Shown: piece after piece, positions 43,058-54,961 of the stretch | How positions within the stretch are numbered: position 1 is the stretch's first letter | Layout of the letters: every line of letters begins with the position of its first letter | Assembly: GCA_022842935.1 (NCBI GenBank) | Contig: JALHOP010000005.1 | Location: 124,001-188,000 of the forward strand | DNA length: 64,000 nucleotides | Direction: 5' to 3' | Source of the DNA: Myxococcota bacterium | GTDB taxonomy: Bacteria; Myxococcota; XYA12-FULL-58-9; JALHOP01 | Notes under the pieces: model-generated | Seen by the model: the letters and a program-made list of their open reading frames with translations, nothing else | Told to the model about the DNA's origin: nothing | Database searches by the model: none | Translations under genes and position numbers: made by a program

Positions 43058-44527
43058 GTGACCAGTCGCCCGTTCGCACTTCTCCTTGTCGTGATGGCTG
43101 TGGCTTGTAGCGTCAACACAGGCGTCGAGCGCCCACCCGCCGACGGCGCCGATGTCGACCCGGCGACTCCCGTCGAGCGCTACCTCGCGGCGGACTTCAA
43201 GGCCGACTACGTGGCTGCGGCCTGCGGCTGGTACGCGCGCTGTGGCGGGGCGCTTGGCGACGTGTTCGCCGACCGCGCCACCTGCGCGTCCTTAATCGGC
43301 TTCACGTTCGCGGCGGACGTCAACGAGACCGGCTCGTTCGAAGAACCACTTCTCTTTCGCGTCGACCCCGCGCAGGCCGCCGATTGCGTGCGCGCCATCG
43401 AGGCCCAACCTTGCGGTACGCCAGCTCCCGAGTTCGGGAGCATCGCTGCGTGCGTTGCGGGTTTCGTCGGCCGTCTCAGCGACGGGGAGTGTTGCGACCG
43501 CCGCGGCGGCTGCGCGCCAGGCTTGGTCTGCGAGATGGGCGACGCCGGTAACATTGGCATAGGCTACTGCACCGCGGTCGGCGCCCCGGGGGAGACGTGT
43601 GCGACGCAAGGCTGCGCGGCACCCGCGACCTGCGAGCGCTTCGGCAGCAGCGGCTTTCCTACATGCGTCGTGTCCCTGCAGCTCGGTGTCGGGGAGGACT
43701 GCGACTACACGTTCGATTGCGGTCCGGGGCTATCGTGCCAGATTCCAAACGGCGGCGAGCGCGGCGAGTGTCTGGCGCGGGCCGAGGCTGGCGACCAGTG
43801 CCGTCCGCCCGATCAGCCATGTTCCGCGGGCCTGTTCTGCGTGGGGGACGCCTCAGTGACCCGCTGCTCGAGCACGCCGGGGGCGGAAGGGCAGGTCTGT
43901 TACGTCGCGAGCGACTGCGCAGCTGGATTGTCCTGCAGCCGAGAAAACTCGAGCAACGCGGTCTGCGTTCGCTTGGGCGCCGCAGGCGATGCTTGCTCTG
44001 ACGACCCGGCGCAGGCCTGCGAGGACGGCCTTGGTTGCATCAACGGCACCTGTGGCGCGTTTCCGGTGCCGCTCGCCTATGGCGACCCCTGCCATCCCGA
44101 AGGACCACGGTGTCCCAACCCGTTCGGCGACAACGCCTGCAGCGACCAGGGTGATGGTTTCGTCTGCGTGCGGCCCGGCGGCGAAAATGATCCCTGCGGC
44201 GGCGAAACCGACCCTCAGTGCGACTTGGCCTCGGGCTTCGTCTGCGACCCTGCGAGCGGGACGTGCCGCAAGCTTCCGGTCACTGGCGAAACCTGTCAGG
44301 CAGGCTTGTGCTTCCCGTTTTTCACCGTGACCTGTGTTGGCGAAGGCGCGGCGGCGGTGTGCCAAGCGCGCAAGCCCCAGGGGTCCGCGTGCAACCCAAC
44401 GCCCGACGAGCTCGACAACTTTTTCGCGACTGAATGCGAGTTCTTCGCGTTTTGTCTTCCCGATCCCGCTACCGGCGCGACCACCTGCCAGCGCTTGACC
44501 AGCGAGGGAGAGACGCGATGCGAATGA
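43058..44527 (+). CDS. Cysteine-rich surface lipoprotein
   Basis: A 489-aa protein (GTG 43058) with lipoprotein signal MTSRPFALLLVVMAVAC (Cys 17). The mature part has dozens of cysteines in a repeated pattern (GETCATQGCAAPATCERFGS, GEDCDYTFDCGPGLSCQIPN, GEVCYVASDCAAGLSC-like), resembling the Dickkopf-type Cys-rich repeats of many Myxococcota surface proteins. It is translationally coupled to the next large lipoprotein. The cysteines are probably all disulfide-bonded. Confidence 0.75.
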   Translation: MTSRPFALLLVVMAVACSVNTGVERPPADGADVDPATPVERYLAADFKADYVAAACGWYARCGGALGDVFADRATCASLIGFTFAADVNETGSFEEPLLFRVDPAQAADCVRAIEAQPCGTPAPEFGSIAACVAGFVGRLSDGECCDRRGGCAPGLVCEMGDAGNIGIGYCTAVGAPGETCATQGCAAPATCERFGSSGFPTCVVSLQLGVGEDCDYTFDCGPGLSCQIPNGGERGECLARAEAGDQCRPPDQPCSAGLFCVGDASVTRCSSTPGAEGQVCYVASDCAAGLSCSRENSSNAVCVRLGAAGDACSDDPAQACEDGLGCINGTCGAFPVPLAYGDPCHPEGPRCPNPFGDNACSDQGDGFVCVRPGGENDPCGGETDPQCDLASGFVCDPASGTCRKLPVTGETCQAGLCFPFFTVTCVGEGAAAVCQARKPQGSACNPTPDELDNFFATECEFFAFCLPDPATGATTCQRLTSEGETRCE

Positions 44528-47500
44528 GGCACTCCTTCTGTTTGGTACTCATGGTCGCCGCCAGTGCCTGCGCGCTCGATCTCGGCGTGCCGCAAAGCCT
44601 GCAGGTCACCTGCACCAACAATGCGCAGTGTCCCGAGGGCACCATCTGCGACACGAACGTTGGCAGCTGTGTCGCGAGTGAGACGCCGTCGCTCCGCGTC
44701 GACGTGCCCGACCAGCTCTCGACGCGTTACACCCGCGCAGTCCCCTTCGAAGTTCAGATCGTGTCCGCGAACGCGGGCGCGCTGTTCGATCTGCAGCTCG
44801 AATTCCGGTTGCTCGATGAGCCCGAGGTCGCCTGGCGCGCGCTCACCTTGGCGCCTTCATCGTCGTCGCCGGCTGGGGTGGTGGGCTCGCCGAGTGGCAC
44901 CACCCACGCGTTTCTGTGGGACGCACTCGCCGACGCCACCTTAGCCAACGGCCTTGCGCTCGCGCGCGTGGATCTCGACGCTGATGGCCAGGTTGCCGAC
45001 CCCATCGTTCGCGCCGAGGCCGTCGCGATCCGCGCTGTTGCGCGCAGCGGGGACGGGGCTGTGCAGAGCGTGCCAGCGGAGAGCGCGCCGTTTTCGGTCG
45101 GCAACGAGCCCCCGGTGGCGACCATCGACGCGGTCATCGGTGAGACCGGAGTCATTAACGTGGTGGTTGGCCTCGTCGACTCGAACGCCGACGCCTGCGG
45201 GTTCGAGCTACAGTTTCGTGGGCCTGATGGTGTGTGGCGCACAGCGGCTTTAGCCTACGGTAACACGGAAGGTTTGGGTTGCCGCGCCGAGACACCCCTC
45301 GCTGCCTCTGTCGGGTGGCGCTCGAATGCGCCGCTGTTCGCACCGGAGGTCGAAGATCCCTCGGTTCCACAGGGTGTGGGCGACGCGAGTATTCCAAACA
45401 CCGAACAGACGGCGCGCGTCGTGCTTCGGGCGCGCGCTTACGACACGGCCGAGGCGTCGACCCCCGAGCAACATTGGGGCGTGTGGAGTCCGCCGCAGGT
45501 TCTCACGCGTGTGGTCAACCAAACGCCGCCGGTCGTGCTCGCGGCCGGCGCGGCACGCACCGCCATTATCGGAGGGACCGGCCCCATCCACATTCGCTAC
45601 ACGCTTGCCGACGCGCAGTCCGACGACGTCAATGTGACCTTCGAGTACAGCCACGACGCCGGCACCCATTGGTACCGTTGCGAAGAATATGCGTTCGCGC
45701 TGAGCGAGGGCACGCGCGACCTCGCTACCGCGCCTCTCTCTGGCACGGGTGGCGGAGGCGTCGAGCATCTCTTCAGCTGGGATGCCTCGCGCGGCAACAC
45801 GGTGGCAGCAGCGAGCACAGTCGTTCGACTGACCGTCGACGACGACGTCTCTGCCGCAACCACCTTCGCGTTTACTCTGGGCACCCCCGCGACGCCGAGC
45901 GGAGACGCCCCGCACGATGCGTTCGTGCGCCCTCTTTTTACGAGCGATCTCTTGCGTAGCAACGGAGTGCAATCGGGCCAATCGTACGATGTCGCGATAG
46001 CGGACTTCGACAACGACGGTGCCAAAGACCTCGTCTTCGCCAAGCCCGAAGCAGTGGCCAATAGTGCTTTTTCGATCTTCCGCAACGGCGGGACCACGGT
46101 GCCATGGCCCCAGACGTTTCTCGCGGGGTCCGCCGAGAAGGTGATCGCAGGTAACTTCCTCAACAATCCCGCGCGTCAGTCGCTCGTCAGTATGACCACA
46201 GCAGGAGTGGCCACGCTGTGGGCTGGCAACGGCAACATGACGTTCGCCTCGGATACGACCTTCGACGTCGGCGCCGAGCCCTACGATGTCATTGCGCGGG
46301 ACCTCGACGCCGACGGCGACGATGACCTCGTGGTCACGCGCGACGAATTCAGCAGTCTTTCTCTGCTGGTCTTCCTGAACACCGGCGTCTCAGGCTCGCG
46401 CTTCTCCAGCTCGCCAAGCTTTACGGCGACGTATGACGCGCGCTTCTCGGCTGCGGTCGGCGACCTCGACGGCGACGGGATCCTCGACATCGCCGTAGCT
46501 TTGCAAAGCAGTGACGGACGTTTGCTCGCGGGCGACGGCACCGGCAACTTCGCCGAGGTCGGAACGTTCCTGTCGTTCAATAGCAATGACCCCGACACGC
46601 TGGGCATCGGTGAAGCGAACGGTGACGGTATCGCCGACCTCATCAACTTGGGGAACGGCGAGCTCATCTACCACCTTGGCACGGGCGGGCCAGGCGCTTT
46701 CACGTACGACGAACGGCGTTTGCGCCTCGAACAGCAGATCGCATCCGCGAGCTTTGCGGATCTGAACGGCGACGGACTCACCGACATCGCCGGCCACGGC
46801 GGTGGCTTGAGCTCCATCGCGATCGCCCTCGGCGGCTTCGACGCGGTCAGTGGTGAGGTGGTCGCGCGGTCGAGCGAGGTGCCGTTCGACACCTTCGGTG
46901 TCTTTGCCGACGACCTCGACAGTGATGGCGTGGCCGAAATCGTCGCGCTCACCGGAAACGGGGTTGGGGCCATGGCGGTTCTCCGGGTCGACGGCCCAGC
47001 GACGGTCGGTGGCGCTTTGTTTCGCTCTGGCGCTGCTTTCCTGCCGAGCACCTCCATCGGTTTTCCCATGGTCGCAAACCTCGACGCAGATGGTGTCGTC
47101 GACCTCGTCTACATCGACAACGCGCTGCGACTGCGAAGGGGGTTGGGCGGGGCTGGCATCGGAGACGCGGCGTTCGGCGAGGAAGAGATCTTCCAGGTGG
47201 CGGACCAAGCCCTGCAGACCGTCGACGGCGAGGCCGCCGATTTGAACGGCGACGGCATCGTCGACCTGGTCGTGCTTTTCGAGGTGTCGAATTCGGTACC
47301 GTTTCAGCGCGAGCTGTGGCTCGGGTGGGTGCTGTCGCGGCCGGTTCAGGGCATCGCCGATGCGCGCTTCGAGGCGCTTCAGAGCATGCAGATTAGCGCT
47401 CTCGGTATGGCGGAAGCGGGTGGGCTTGCGGTTGCGGACTTCGACGCCGATGGTCGGCTCGACGTCGCCTATCTCTACAACGACGACTTCGCCTCGAGTG

Positions 47501-48831
47501 CTTGGGAGCTCGGGGTCGCGTTCAATCGTGGCGGGCCGATCTTCAGCGCTCAAGACGCGACGTACGCAATCGGCAACCCTGCGCGCAATCTCGAGGTCGG
47601 CTACGTCGGCGCCGATGCCTTGCCGGACCTGCTCGCCGCCGTTCCGTCGGACGGAGAAGTGCGCCTCTTCGCAAGCTCGGTGACGCCGGTGAACCGCGCG
47701 AACCCCTTTACGGCCACCAGCATCGTCCCGGCCGGGTCGATGAGCGAGGCGCACTTTGCCGACCTCAACTGGGACGGCGTGACCGACCTATGGACCCGCT
47801 TCGGGACCCTTGTGCAGATGCGCAACGGCATCGCGGGGGGAGGCTTTAGCGGGGTCACGAGTTTCTTCCCGAACAGCTCCTTTGCGGACATTCAGCTCTT
47901 CGACGCGAGCTTGGACGGCATCAATGACTTCGTGATGCTCGGCTTTCCTTTTGCCTACCTTGGCGCTGTCGCTGCCGGGACGGCTCCCGGGGGAGTCCCT
48001 GCGAACGGCTTTGCGAACCCGGTGACCTTCAACGGGACGGGCTTCGGCGACGGCGTCACCTCCATGCCGCGCGACGTGAATTGCGACGCAGTGATGGACT
48101 TGGTGGCTTTCAGCAGTGGTCAGAGCATCAAGGTGCTCGCGGGTACGCGCGATTTTTTCACGCCGCAGCTCGCTGTTTACGCTCGGCCCTACGACGGCGG
48201 ACACCAGAGCACGCTTGCTTCGTTGGGCTTTAGTGGTGTGCGGCCGCTTCACCCATGGCATGTGGCGCCCGCCGCACCTTGCGGGGCGAGCGGACGCTGG
48301 GAGGATGAGCTTCGGGCCTGGCGCGTGGCGCATGGCGGGTCGCCCCGTTTCCGCATCCTGTCCCCGGCGCGCTGGTTGGGGGAGACTGCGCGCTACAAGA
48401 AGACCCGCGTTGGGGACGCGCTCCGTGTTCTGCGCACCCCGCGTTTTACGCCCCCGCTCGATCTTGGCACCGACGGGGCGCCGCGTGGGCTCGTCGCGAC
48501 TCTCACCGTCGCCCGCGCCCGACGCGCGAGCGTCATCCCAACAAGGCTTCGGGTCTACCGGCAGAGTGAGGCATTGCTCAGCGCCGCCGATGTCATAGCC
48601 GATCCACAACACAGCAGCCCCGACGCCGCGCGTATGTTGCCTCAAATGCCCACACGTAGGGGCCTCGCCGATGTGATCGACCGCCGATGGAGCTGGGAGC
48701 TCATCCCGCAAGACAGCGACGGGGACCTGCGCACTGGCACCGGGCGACGGTATGTTTACGACGCGAGCGGCGGCTTCGTGGATATCCTCGCCGACGAGGG
48801 TGGTCTGTACGTCGTGGTCGAGGAGCTCTAA
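44518..48831 (+). CDS. Giant FG-GAP/VCBS-repeat lipoprotein
   Basis: A 1437-aa protein from ATG 44518 with lipoprotein signal MRMRHSFCLVLMVAASAC (Cys 18). Ig-like/fibronectin-like beta modules fill roughly residues 50-480. From about 490 a series of FG-GAP/VCBS Ca-binding loops follows (DFDNDGAKDLVF, DLDADGDDDLVV, DLDGDGILDIAV, DLNGDGLTDIAG, DLNGDGIVDLVV, DFDADGRLDVAY), probably two integrin-type beta-propellers. The last ~200 residues are different, Arg-rich. It overlaps the Cys-rich lipoprotein gene by 10 bp; the two may form one surface complex for adhesion. Confidence 0.82.
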   Translation: MRMRHSFCLVLMVAASACALDLGVPQSLQVTCTNNAQCPEGTICDTNVGSCVASETPSLRVDVPDQLSTRYTRAVPFEVQIVSANAGALFDLQLEFRLLDEPEVAWRALTLAPSSSSPAGVVGSPSGTTHAFLWDALADATLANGLALARVDLDADGQVADPIVRAEAVAIRAVARSGDGAVQSVPAESAPFSVGNEPPVATIDAVIGETGVINVVVGLVDSNADACGFELQFRGPDGVWRTAALAYGNTEGLGCRAETPLAASVGWRSNAPLFAPEVEDPSVPQGVGDASIPNTEQTARVVLRARAYDTAEASTPEQHWGVWSPPQVLTRVVNQTPPVVLAAGAARTAIIGGTGPIHIRYTLADAQSDDVNVTFEYSHDAGTHWYRCEEYAFALSEGTRDLATAPLSGTGGGGVEHLFSWDASRGNTVAAASTVVRLTVDDDVSAATTFAFTLGTPATPSGDAPHDAFVRPLFTSDLLRSNGVQSGQSYDVAIADFDNDGAKDLVFAKPEAVANSAFSIFRNGGTTVPWPQTFLAGSAEKVIAGNFLNNPARQSLVSMTTAGVATLWAGNGNMTFASDTTFDVGAEPYDVIARDLDADGDDDLVVTRDEFSSLSLLVFLNTGVSGSRFSSSPSFTATYDARFSAAVGDLDGDGILDIAVALQSSDGRLLAGDGTGNFAEVGTFLSFNSNDPDTLGIGEANGDGIADLINLGNGELIYHLGTGGPGAFTYDERRLRLEQQIASASFADLNGDGLTDIAGHGGGLSSIAIALGGFDAVSGEVVARSSEVPFDTFGVFADDLDSDGVAEIVALTGNGVGAMAVLRVDGPATVGGALFRSGAAFLPSTSIGFPMVANLDADGVVDLVYIDNALRLRRGLGGAGIGDAAFGEEEIFQVADQALQTVDGEAADLNGDGIVDLVVLFEVSNSVPFQRELWLGWVLSRPVQGIADARFEALQSMQISALGMAEAGGLAVADFDADGRLDVAYLYNDDFASSAWELGVAFNRGGPIFSAQDATYAIGNPARNLEVGYVGADALPDLLAAVPSDGEVRLFASSVTPVNRANPFTATSIVPAGSMSEAHFADLNWDGVTDLWTRFGTLVQMRNGIAGGGFSGVTSFFPNSSFADIQLFDASLDGINDFVMLGFPFAYLGAVAAGTAPGGVPANGFANPVTFNGTGFGDGVTSMPRDVNCDAVMDLVAFSSGQSIKVLAGTRDFFTPQLAVYARPYDGGHQSTLASLGFSGVRPLHPWHVAPAAPCGASGRWEDELRAWRVAHGGSPRFRILSPARWLGETARYKKTRVGDALRVLRTPRFTPPLDLGTDGAPRGLVATLTVARARRASVIPTRLRVYRQSEALLSAADVIADPQHSSPDAARMLPQMPTRRGLADVIDRRWSWELIPQDSDGDLRTGTGRRYVYDASGGFVDILADEGGLYVVVEEL

Positions 48832-48908
48832 GCTCTGCGGCGTCTTGCCCGTGCGCCCCGGCCAGGCACCCGCTGAAGGCCGATCCTCGTCGCCGGTGGC
48901 AGGCTAGG

Positions 48909-51842
48909 GTGCCGCAACTGGCGCGACTCTTCGGCGATAACAGGAGCTTCCTACACCGGAGCAGTCTGTTGCCCATCAACGAGGTGCGATCCCGCCACCT
49001 TGTTTCGGCGGAGGTCCCCGCCGGCAAGGCTCTCCTGCGCGAAGCTCCGGCCGGGCGTTCGATGCAGCGGGCCGCCGTGGCTCGCCCGGGCGACTCGATC
49101 TCCATCCGCCCCCGGCGTGCCCAGGCCACCCGCGACGTGACCTTCGTCTATGACGCCGGCCCGCAGCGCGACGTCGGCAAGGTTCGGCTCAACGGGAGTT
49201 GGAACAAGACAACGGGGCGCTACAGCTCTGCCTGGGGCACCGAGACAGTCCCCATGCGCTACGAGGGCAACGGGCGCTGGAGCGCGACCGTGCGCCTGGT
49301 CGACGATGGCGCGCACCATTGGGAGTGGGGTGTCATCGCCGACACGCCCGCCAAGAAAAACGCGTGGGTGGTCCACGCGGGCAAGAATCTGCGCTTCGAC
49401 CCGAGCCTCGGGCTCGCCGCTTACAGTCCGACGACCTACCACGCCATGGGCGCCCGCAAGACTGCCGAAGGTGACCTCGCGTTCAGGGTCTGGCTACCGC
49501 ACGCGCGCGAGGCCACGGTTCGCGTTACCGGTCGCGACGGGACCATCACGCGTTATCCGCTCGAGCGGCGTGGTGACGATTGGGCGACGCGCGTCGTTGG
49601 GGGCTTCGCCCGTCATGTTGGCTCGAGCTACATGTACGAAATCGTGGACTCGAAGGGCGAGCGGCGCGCTGTCCCCGACCCATACGCTCTCGAAGTGACC
49701 GGCGAGCAACTCGGCCTATCGCGTGCGTGGTTCGACCCGACGAACGGCGCCGAGGTCCATCAGTACATCAACCCCCACCAGGAGTTCATGCGCTTCGAGC
49801 TCCGCGACGACAGCGCGGCCGAACAGGCATGGGTCATTTTGAAGGACGCCGAAGGACGGCCGCTCGACAAGGCCCAGGTCGAGGCCCGGCTTGGCCCCCT
49901 CAATGCCGAGCTGCGCTCCGCTATCGCGGTGCGGCGTGGCGTCGATGACCTCGCGAGTGTCGACGACCAAGGTCGCCTCGCCATGCGCTTCACCGACGGG
50001 ACGTGGACGACCCTCGTCCACTCTCCCACGGCCTTGAACGGGCTGCGCTACGAGATGGTGCTCTCGAGCGGCGCGCGCATCAAGGACACGTGGAGCGATC
50101 TCATCACTCCAGACAGTGGTGTGTCGTTTCGCGAGTCGCTCATCGTCGATGGCATCAGGCCATCCACGCGCGTCACCGCACCACCGACACCATGGAACAA
50201 AGCGGTCATCTACCAGCTCCACGTTGGTAGCTTCTTCTCGTCGGCGAACAACTCGCGACGCTCGACGTTCGCGGACGTCTGCCAGAAGCTCGACTATCTT
50301 CAGTGGCTCGGGATCAACGCGATCGAGCTCCTCCCGGTCACCGAAGAGCAGGGCGTGCGGGGGTGGGGCTACGCTATGGGCGTGGTCAATTTTGCGACCG
50401 AGAGTGGTCTTGGCTTCATGCACATGGGCCGCTGGGTGAGCGGTCGCGAGGCACTGCGGATGCTACGCGACGAGGCGCAGAAGCGCCGCATGAACCTCAT
50501 CGCCGATGTCGTCTACAACCATGCGCTCGACAAGGGTAACCCGCTCGTCGACATCGACCCGACGAACCCCTACTACAACTGGGGTAGCGTCGAGCACCCG
50601 CAGCTTCGCAAGACGCCCTGGGGGCCGATCCCGGCGTTCAACAATCCGCGGGTACGGCAATTCCTCATCGATCACGCGGTCGCGCAGGTGCTCGAAAACG
50701 GCTTCGACGGCCTGCGGCTCGACTTCACCCAGCCCATCTATCAGGACGGTGGCGAAGAGGGACGCGCCTTCCTCGTCGAGCTCGTCGCGCAGATCCGCGA
50801 GGTTGCTCCCGACGCGTTGCTCATCCCGGAAGATTTCTCCTTCCAGCCGTGGATCGTCGAGCTCATGGGGACCCTCTGGTACACAGAGTTCCAGCATCGT
50901 CTCGTCCATGACCACAACCCGGATCGCCCTGGCCTCGTGCAAGCCGCCGCTCTCGGCAAGTTCAAAAACGTCGACGCCTTCTTGAAGTTGCTCACGAGCC
51001 CACTGGGTCTAAAGGCGCTCACGCAAGCAATCACCATGATCTCGAACCATGACGAGGTTGGGAACGCCGACCGCACGCCGATCGTGGCGCAAGGCCCGAA
51101 CGCCACGAGCGATCCCCCGCAGTGGGCGCGCGATGTGTCGCGCCTCACCATGCTGGTGGGTCTCATGAGCCCGGGTATCCCGTTTTTCTTTCAGGGCGAC
51201 GAGTCGCTCGCCACCAACGCGTTTCGCTGGGGCAAGCCGTCGACCTGGGACATGGGCTGGACTTGGTTCAAGCTCGGTCAGGGCTGGGACTGGGAGCGCC
51301 TACGCTTCGACGACGGCGTGCGCGGAGTCTACGAGCGGCTCTTTGCGCTGGGCGACAAGGCGTTCGAGGACCCTGACTTCGTCAAGCTCGCTGAAGCGGA
51401 CAAGCGGGTCTATCGCGACTTGCACGCCATGACCCCTCGGCAACGCGCCGTCGCCTTCATCGACATTCCGCGTAAGCTCGCCAGCATCTTTGCCAAAGAG
51501 GCTATCGCGTTGCGGCACGCGAACGACGCCTTGGCCGCCGACGTGCCCGCCAAACCGCTCTTTGCGCACAACGATGACGGCGTGTTCGCGTTTACGCGCG
51601 GCGAACACGAGCCCGACCACGTCATCGTCGCCAATGTTTCGAAAGAGGCTCGGCTGGACTACCGCGTGCCGCTGCCATCCGGCCGCTACAGACAGATCTT
51701 GAATAGTGACGATGTTCGCTACGGCGGACGTGGTGTGGGCGCCGGTGCCGCGATTCTCGAAGATGGCACGACCTTTGACCTGCCAGCAGGCGGCGCTTTG
51801 GTCCTCGAGCGCATCAAGGAGAGGCGTCCGGCAACTCGGTGA
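48909..51842 (+). CDS. GH13 alpha-amylase-family enzyme, branching-enzyme-like
   Basis: A 977-aa protein (GTG 48909). Residues about 65-170 and 180-270 look like two carbohydrate-binding/CBM48-type beta domains (KVRLNGSWNKTTGRYSSAWG; FRVWLPHAREATVRVTG). The catalytic barrel follows from about 430: YQLHVGSFFS, ADVVYNH, GFDGLRLDFTQPI (nucleophile Asp605), LLIPEDFSFQP (acid/base Glu641), ISNHDEVGN (Asp715). A C-terminal beta domain ends it (PAGGALVLERI). It most resembles 1,4-alpha-glucan branching enzymes or trehalohydrolases. No signal peptide is seen, so it is cytoplasmic, in glycogen metabolism by inference. Confidence 0.85.
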   Translation: MPQLARLFGDNRSFLHRSSLLPINEVRSRHLVSAEVPAGKALLREAPAGRSMQRAAVARPGDSISIRPRRAQATRDVTFVYDAGPQRDVGKVRLNGSWNKTTGRYSSAWGTETVPMRYEGNGRWSATVRLVDDGAHHWEWGVIADTPAKKNAWVVHAGKNLRFDPSLGLAAYSPTTYHAMGARKTAEGDLAFRVWLPHAREATVRVTGRDGTITRYPLERRGDDWATRVVGGFARHVGSSYMYEIVDSKGERRAVPDPYALEVTGEQLGLSRAWFDPTNGAEVHQYINPHQEFMRFELRDDSAAEQAWVILKDAEGRPLDKAQVEARLGPLNAELRSAIAVRRGVDDLASVDDQGRLAMRFTDGTWTTLVHSPTALNGLRYEMVLSSGARIKDTWSDLITPDSGVSFRESLIVDGIRPSTRVTAPPTPWNKAVIYQLHVGSFFSSANNSRRSTFADVCQKLDYLQWLGINAIELLPVTEEQGVRGWGYAMGVVNFATESGLGFMHMGRWVSGREALRMLRDEAQKRRMNLIADVVYNHALDKGNPLVDIDPTNPYYNWGSVEHPQLRKTPWGPIPAFNNPRVRQFLIDHAVAQVLENGFDGLRLDFTQPIYQDGGEEGRAFLVELVAQIREVAPDALLIPEDFSFQPWIVELMGTLWYTEFQHRLVHDHNPDRPGLVQAAALGKFKNVDAFLKLLTSPLGLKALTQAITMISNHDEVGNADRTPIVAQGPNATSDPPQWARDVSRLTMLVGLMSPGIPFFFQGDESLATNAFRWGKPSTWDMGWTWFKLGQGWDWERLRFDDGVRGVYERLFALGDKAFEDPDFVKLAEADKRVYRDLHAMTPRQRAVAFIDIPRKLASIFAKEAIALRHANDALAADVPAKPLFAHNDDGVFAFTRGEHEPDHVIVANVSKEARLDYRVPLPSGRYRQILNSDDVRYGGRGVGAGAAILEDGTTFDLPAGGALVLERIKERRPATR

Positions 51843-51907
51843 GCTCGAGCAGGGAGCCGCCCAGTTCGCGAGCTTCGCACCCCGAGCCTTCGGGGGCGCC
51901 CGATCAA

Positions 51908-52381
51908 TCAACGGTCGACGGTGCGGGCGTTTTCCTGCTCTTTGCGGACCTCGGCACGGGCTGCTTCCAGGGCGAGGTGCGCGGGCTCGACGCAGCGCCT
52001 GTCGAGGTCGCGGCGGATGCGATCGAGATAACCACCGACGGCGCAGCCCGCGATCGCCGCGATGGCGCCCCCGAAGGTCAACCCGAGATTGCCGGCAGGA
52101 CTCGAGCTCATCTGGAAGACACTGAGCAGCATCGTCGACAGTCCGCCAACGCCAACCACGACGGCGGACAGGTTCGAAAAGATGTCCATCCAGTTCCGAG
52201 CGTCGATGAGCGCGCGATGGCCGGCACGCGCGGCGATCACGGTCGGGTGTGCCTCCACATGACGGTCGATGGCCTCTCGACGCGCCTGTGGATTCTCGGC
52301 GACGGGGACCACGTCGAACGAGGTCTGCACCAAGGTGGGTGTCGCGAGCGCCTGGGGCATAGCAGTCATGACATGGCTCAT
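51908..52381 (-). CDS. Small protein with two adjacent membrane segments
   Basis: A 157-aa protein. A Ala/Arg/Glu-rich N-terminus (1-65) is followed by two hydrophobic segments (LSAVVVGVGGLSTMLLSVF and LGLTFGGAIAAIAGCAVGGY, about 70-125) separated by a short polar SSSPAGN turn, and a charged helical C-terminus. No signal peptide. No family is recognised. The hairpin-like hydrophobic pair recurs in the small protein at 62481-62870. Confidence 0.55.
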   Translation of the reverse strand: MSHVMTAMPQALATPTLVQTSFDVVPVAENPQARREAIDRHVEAHPTVIAARAGHRALIDARNWMDIFSNLSAVVVGVGGLSTMLLSVFQMSSSPAGNLGLTFGGAIAAIAGCAVGGYLDRIRRDLDRRCVEPAHLALEAARAEVRKEQENARTVDR

Positions 52382-52724
52382 CGCGACAGTAACTCCGGAA
52401 TTTTCGCGTCCGTGTTGCCCCAGATTTATCGGCGCTACGTCCCCGCGTCGTCACGATTCGTCGCTGGTCGCGAGCTGCGTCATCGTCATGACCGCGCGTC
52501 ACCGATGCGGCATCAACATCTACGCGGCGCTCGCCGAACCCACGACCGAGCACGCGCTCGCGCCCTACGCCGGTGCCCAGTTTCTCGGTGCTCAAGAACG
52601 CGCGTCGAAACGGGCAAATGGAACGCAATGGCCCACCTTGAACACGCGCCCGACCTCAAGCGTCCCGAGCAACTTGCCGGCCAGGATGGCGATAATTGCG
52701 ACCCCACGAGCCCTAGGGGTGCAT
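52382..52724. other. 343-bp intergenic region
   Basis: No supported gene. It lies between divergent genes and should contain their promoters. The right-hand frame stays open through it but has no recognisable coding pattern. Confidence 0.4.
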
Positions 52725-53168
52725 ATGGTCTGGTTGGAAGCTTGGCGTGAGTCGAACAGTGCGCCTGAAGCCAGTGCTCCTGAATTCGTTTACGACGAGT
52801 TGATCCCGGGCCCCCTCGACGAAGGCGGTCGTGACAAGCTGCGCGCGACCGTACGTGGTGGTGTCAGTGATGCCGATTTCGACGCCGCTCTGGCGGTGTT
52901 CGACGGTGACCCTTTTGCGATCGAGCCCCAGGAACGCGTCCTTGCCCTCGCGGTCCGCAACCATGCGCTCTTTCAGCGCTTGAACGAAGCGATTGCCGGT
53001 GGCGAAGGCGCTTGGGCCGAGTACCTGCTTCGGTCCAGCGCGGACTACGGTGGCGCCACCGAGGTGCTGCCCGCGCTCGGTGTGCAGGCTGTGTCGCAGC
53101 TGCGCAAGATCGTGAGCGCTGAGATGCGGCAGGCCATCGACGGTGTGCTGGCGCGGACGATGGACTGA
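52725..53168 (+). CDS. Protein of unknown function
   Basis: A 147-aa acidic helical protein (ATG 52725; GTG 52719 is possible). The sequence (FVYDELIPGPLDEGGRDKLR, AEYLLRSSADYGGATEVLPA, LRKIVSAEMRQAIDGVLART) looks like a cytoplasmic all-alpha domain. No family is recognised. It is convergent with ffh. Confidence 0.55.
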   Translation: MVWLEAWRESNSAPEASAPEFVYDELIPGPLDEGGRDKLRATVRGGVSDADFDAALAVFDGDPFAIEPQERVLALAVRNHALFQRLNEAIAGGEGAWAEYLLRSSADYGGATEVLPALGVQAVSQLRKIVSAEMRQAIDGVLARTMD

Positions 53169-53169
53169 G

Positions 53170-53188
53170 CCCGAGCAACGTCCTCGGG
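53170..53188. terminator. Hairpin between convergent genes
   Basis: CCCGAG (53170-53175), loop CAACGTC, CTCGGG (53183-53188), just after the stop of the 147-aa gene and before the end of ffh. No T-tract. Confidence 0.3.
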
Positions 53189-53245
53189 ACGTCGCTAGCG
53201 CCAGACGAAATACAGACCGCCCCTCTGCTCTCCGAGAGCTTGCGC

Positions 53246-54961
<1,716 letters not shown>

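Noticed and set aside
46390-47754. Long reverse frame within the FG-GAP lipoprotein
   Set aside because: Antisense of repeated DxDxDG codons, giving a low-complexity charged translation; no independent evidence.
51839-52750. Forward 303-aa frame opposite the small membrane protein
   Set aside because: Arg/His/Gly-rich shadow translation without domains; the reverse frame has membrane segments.
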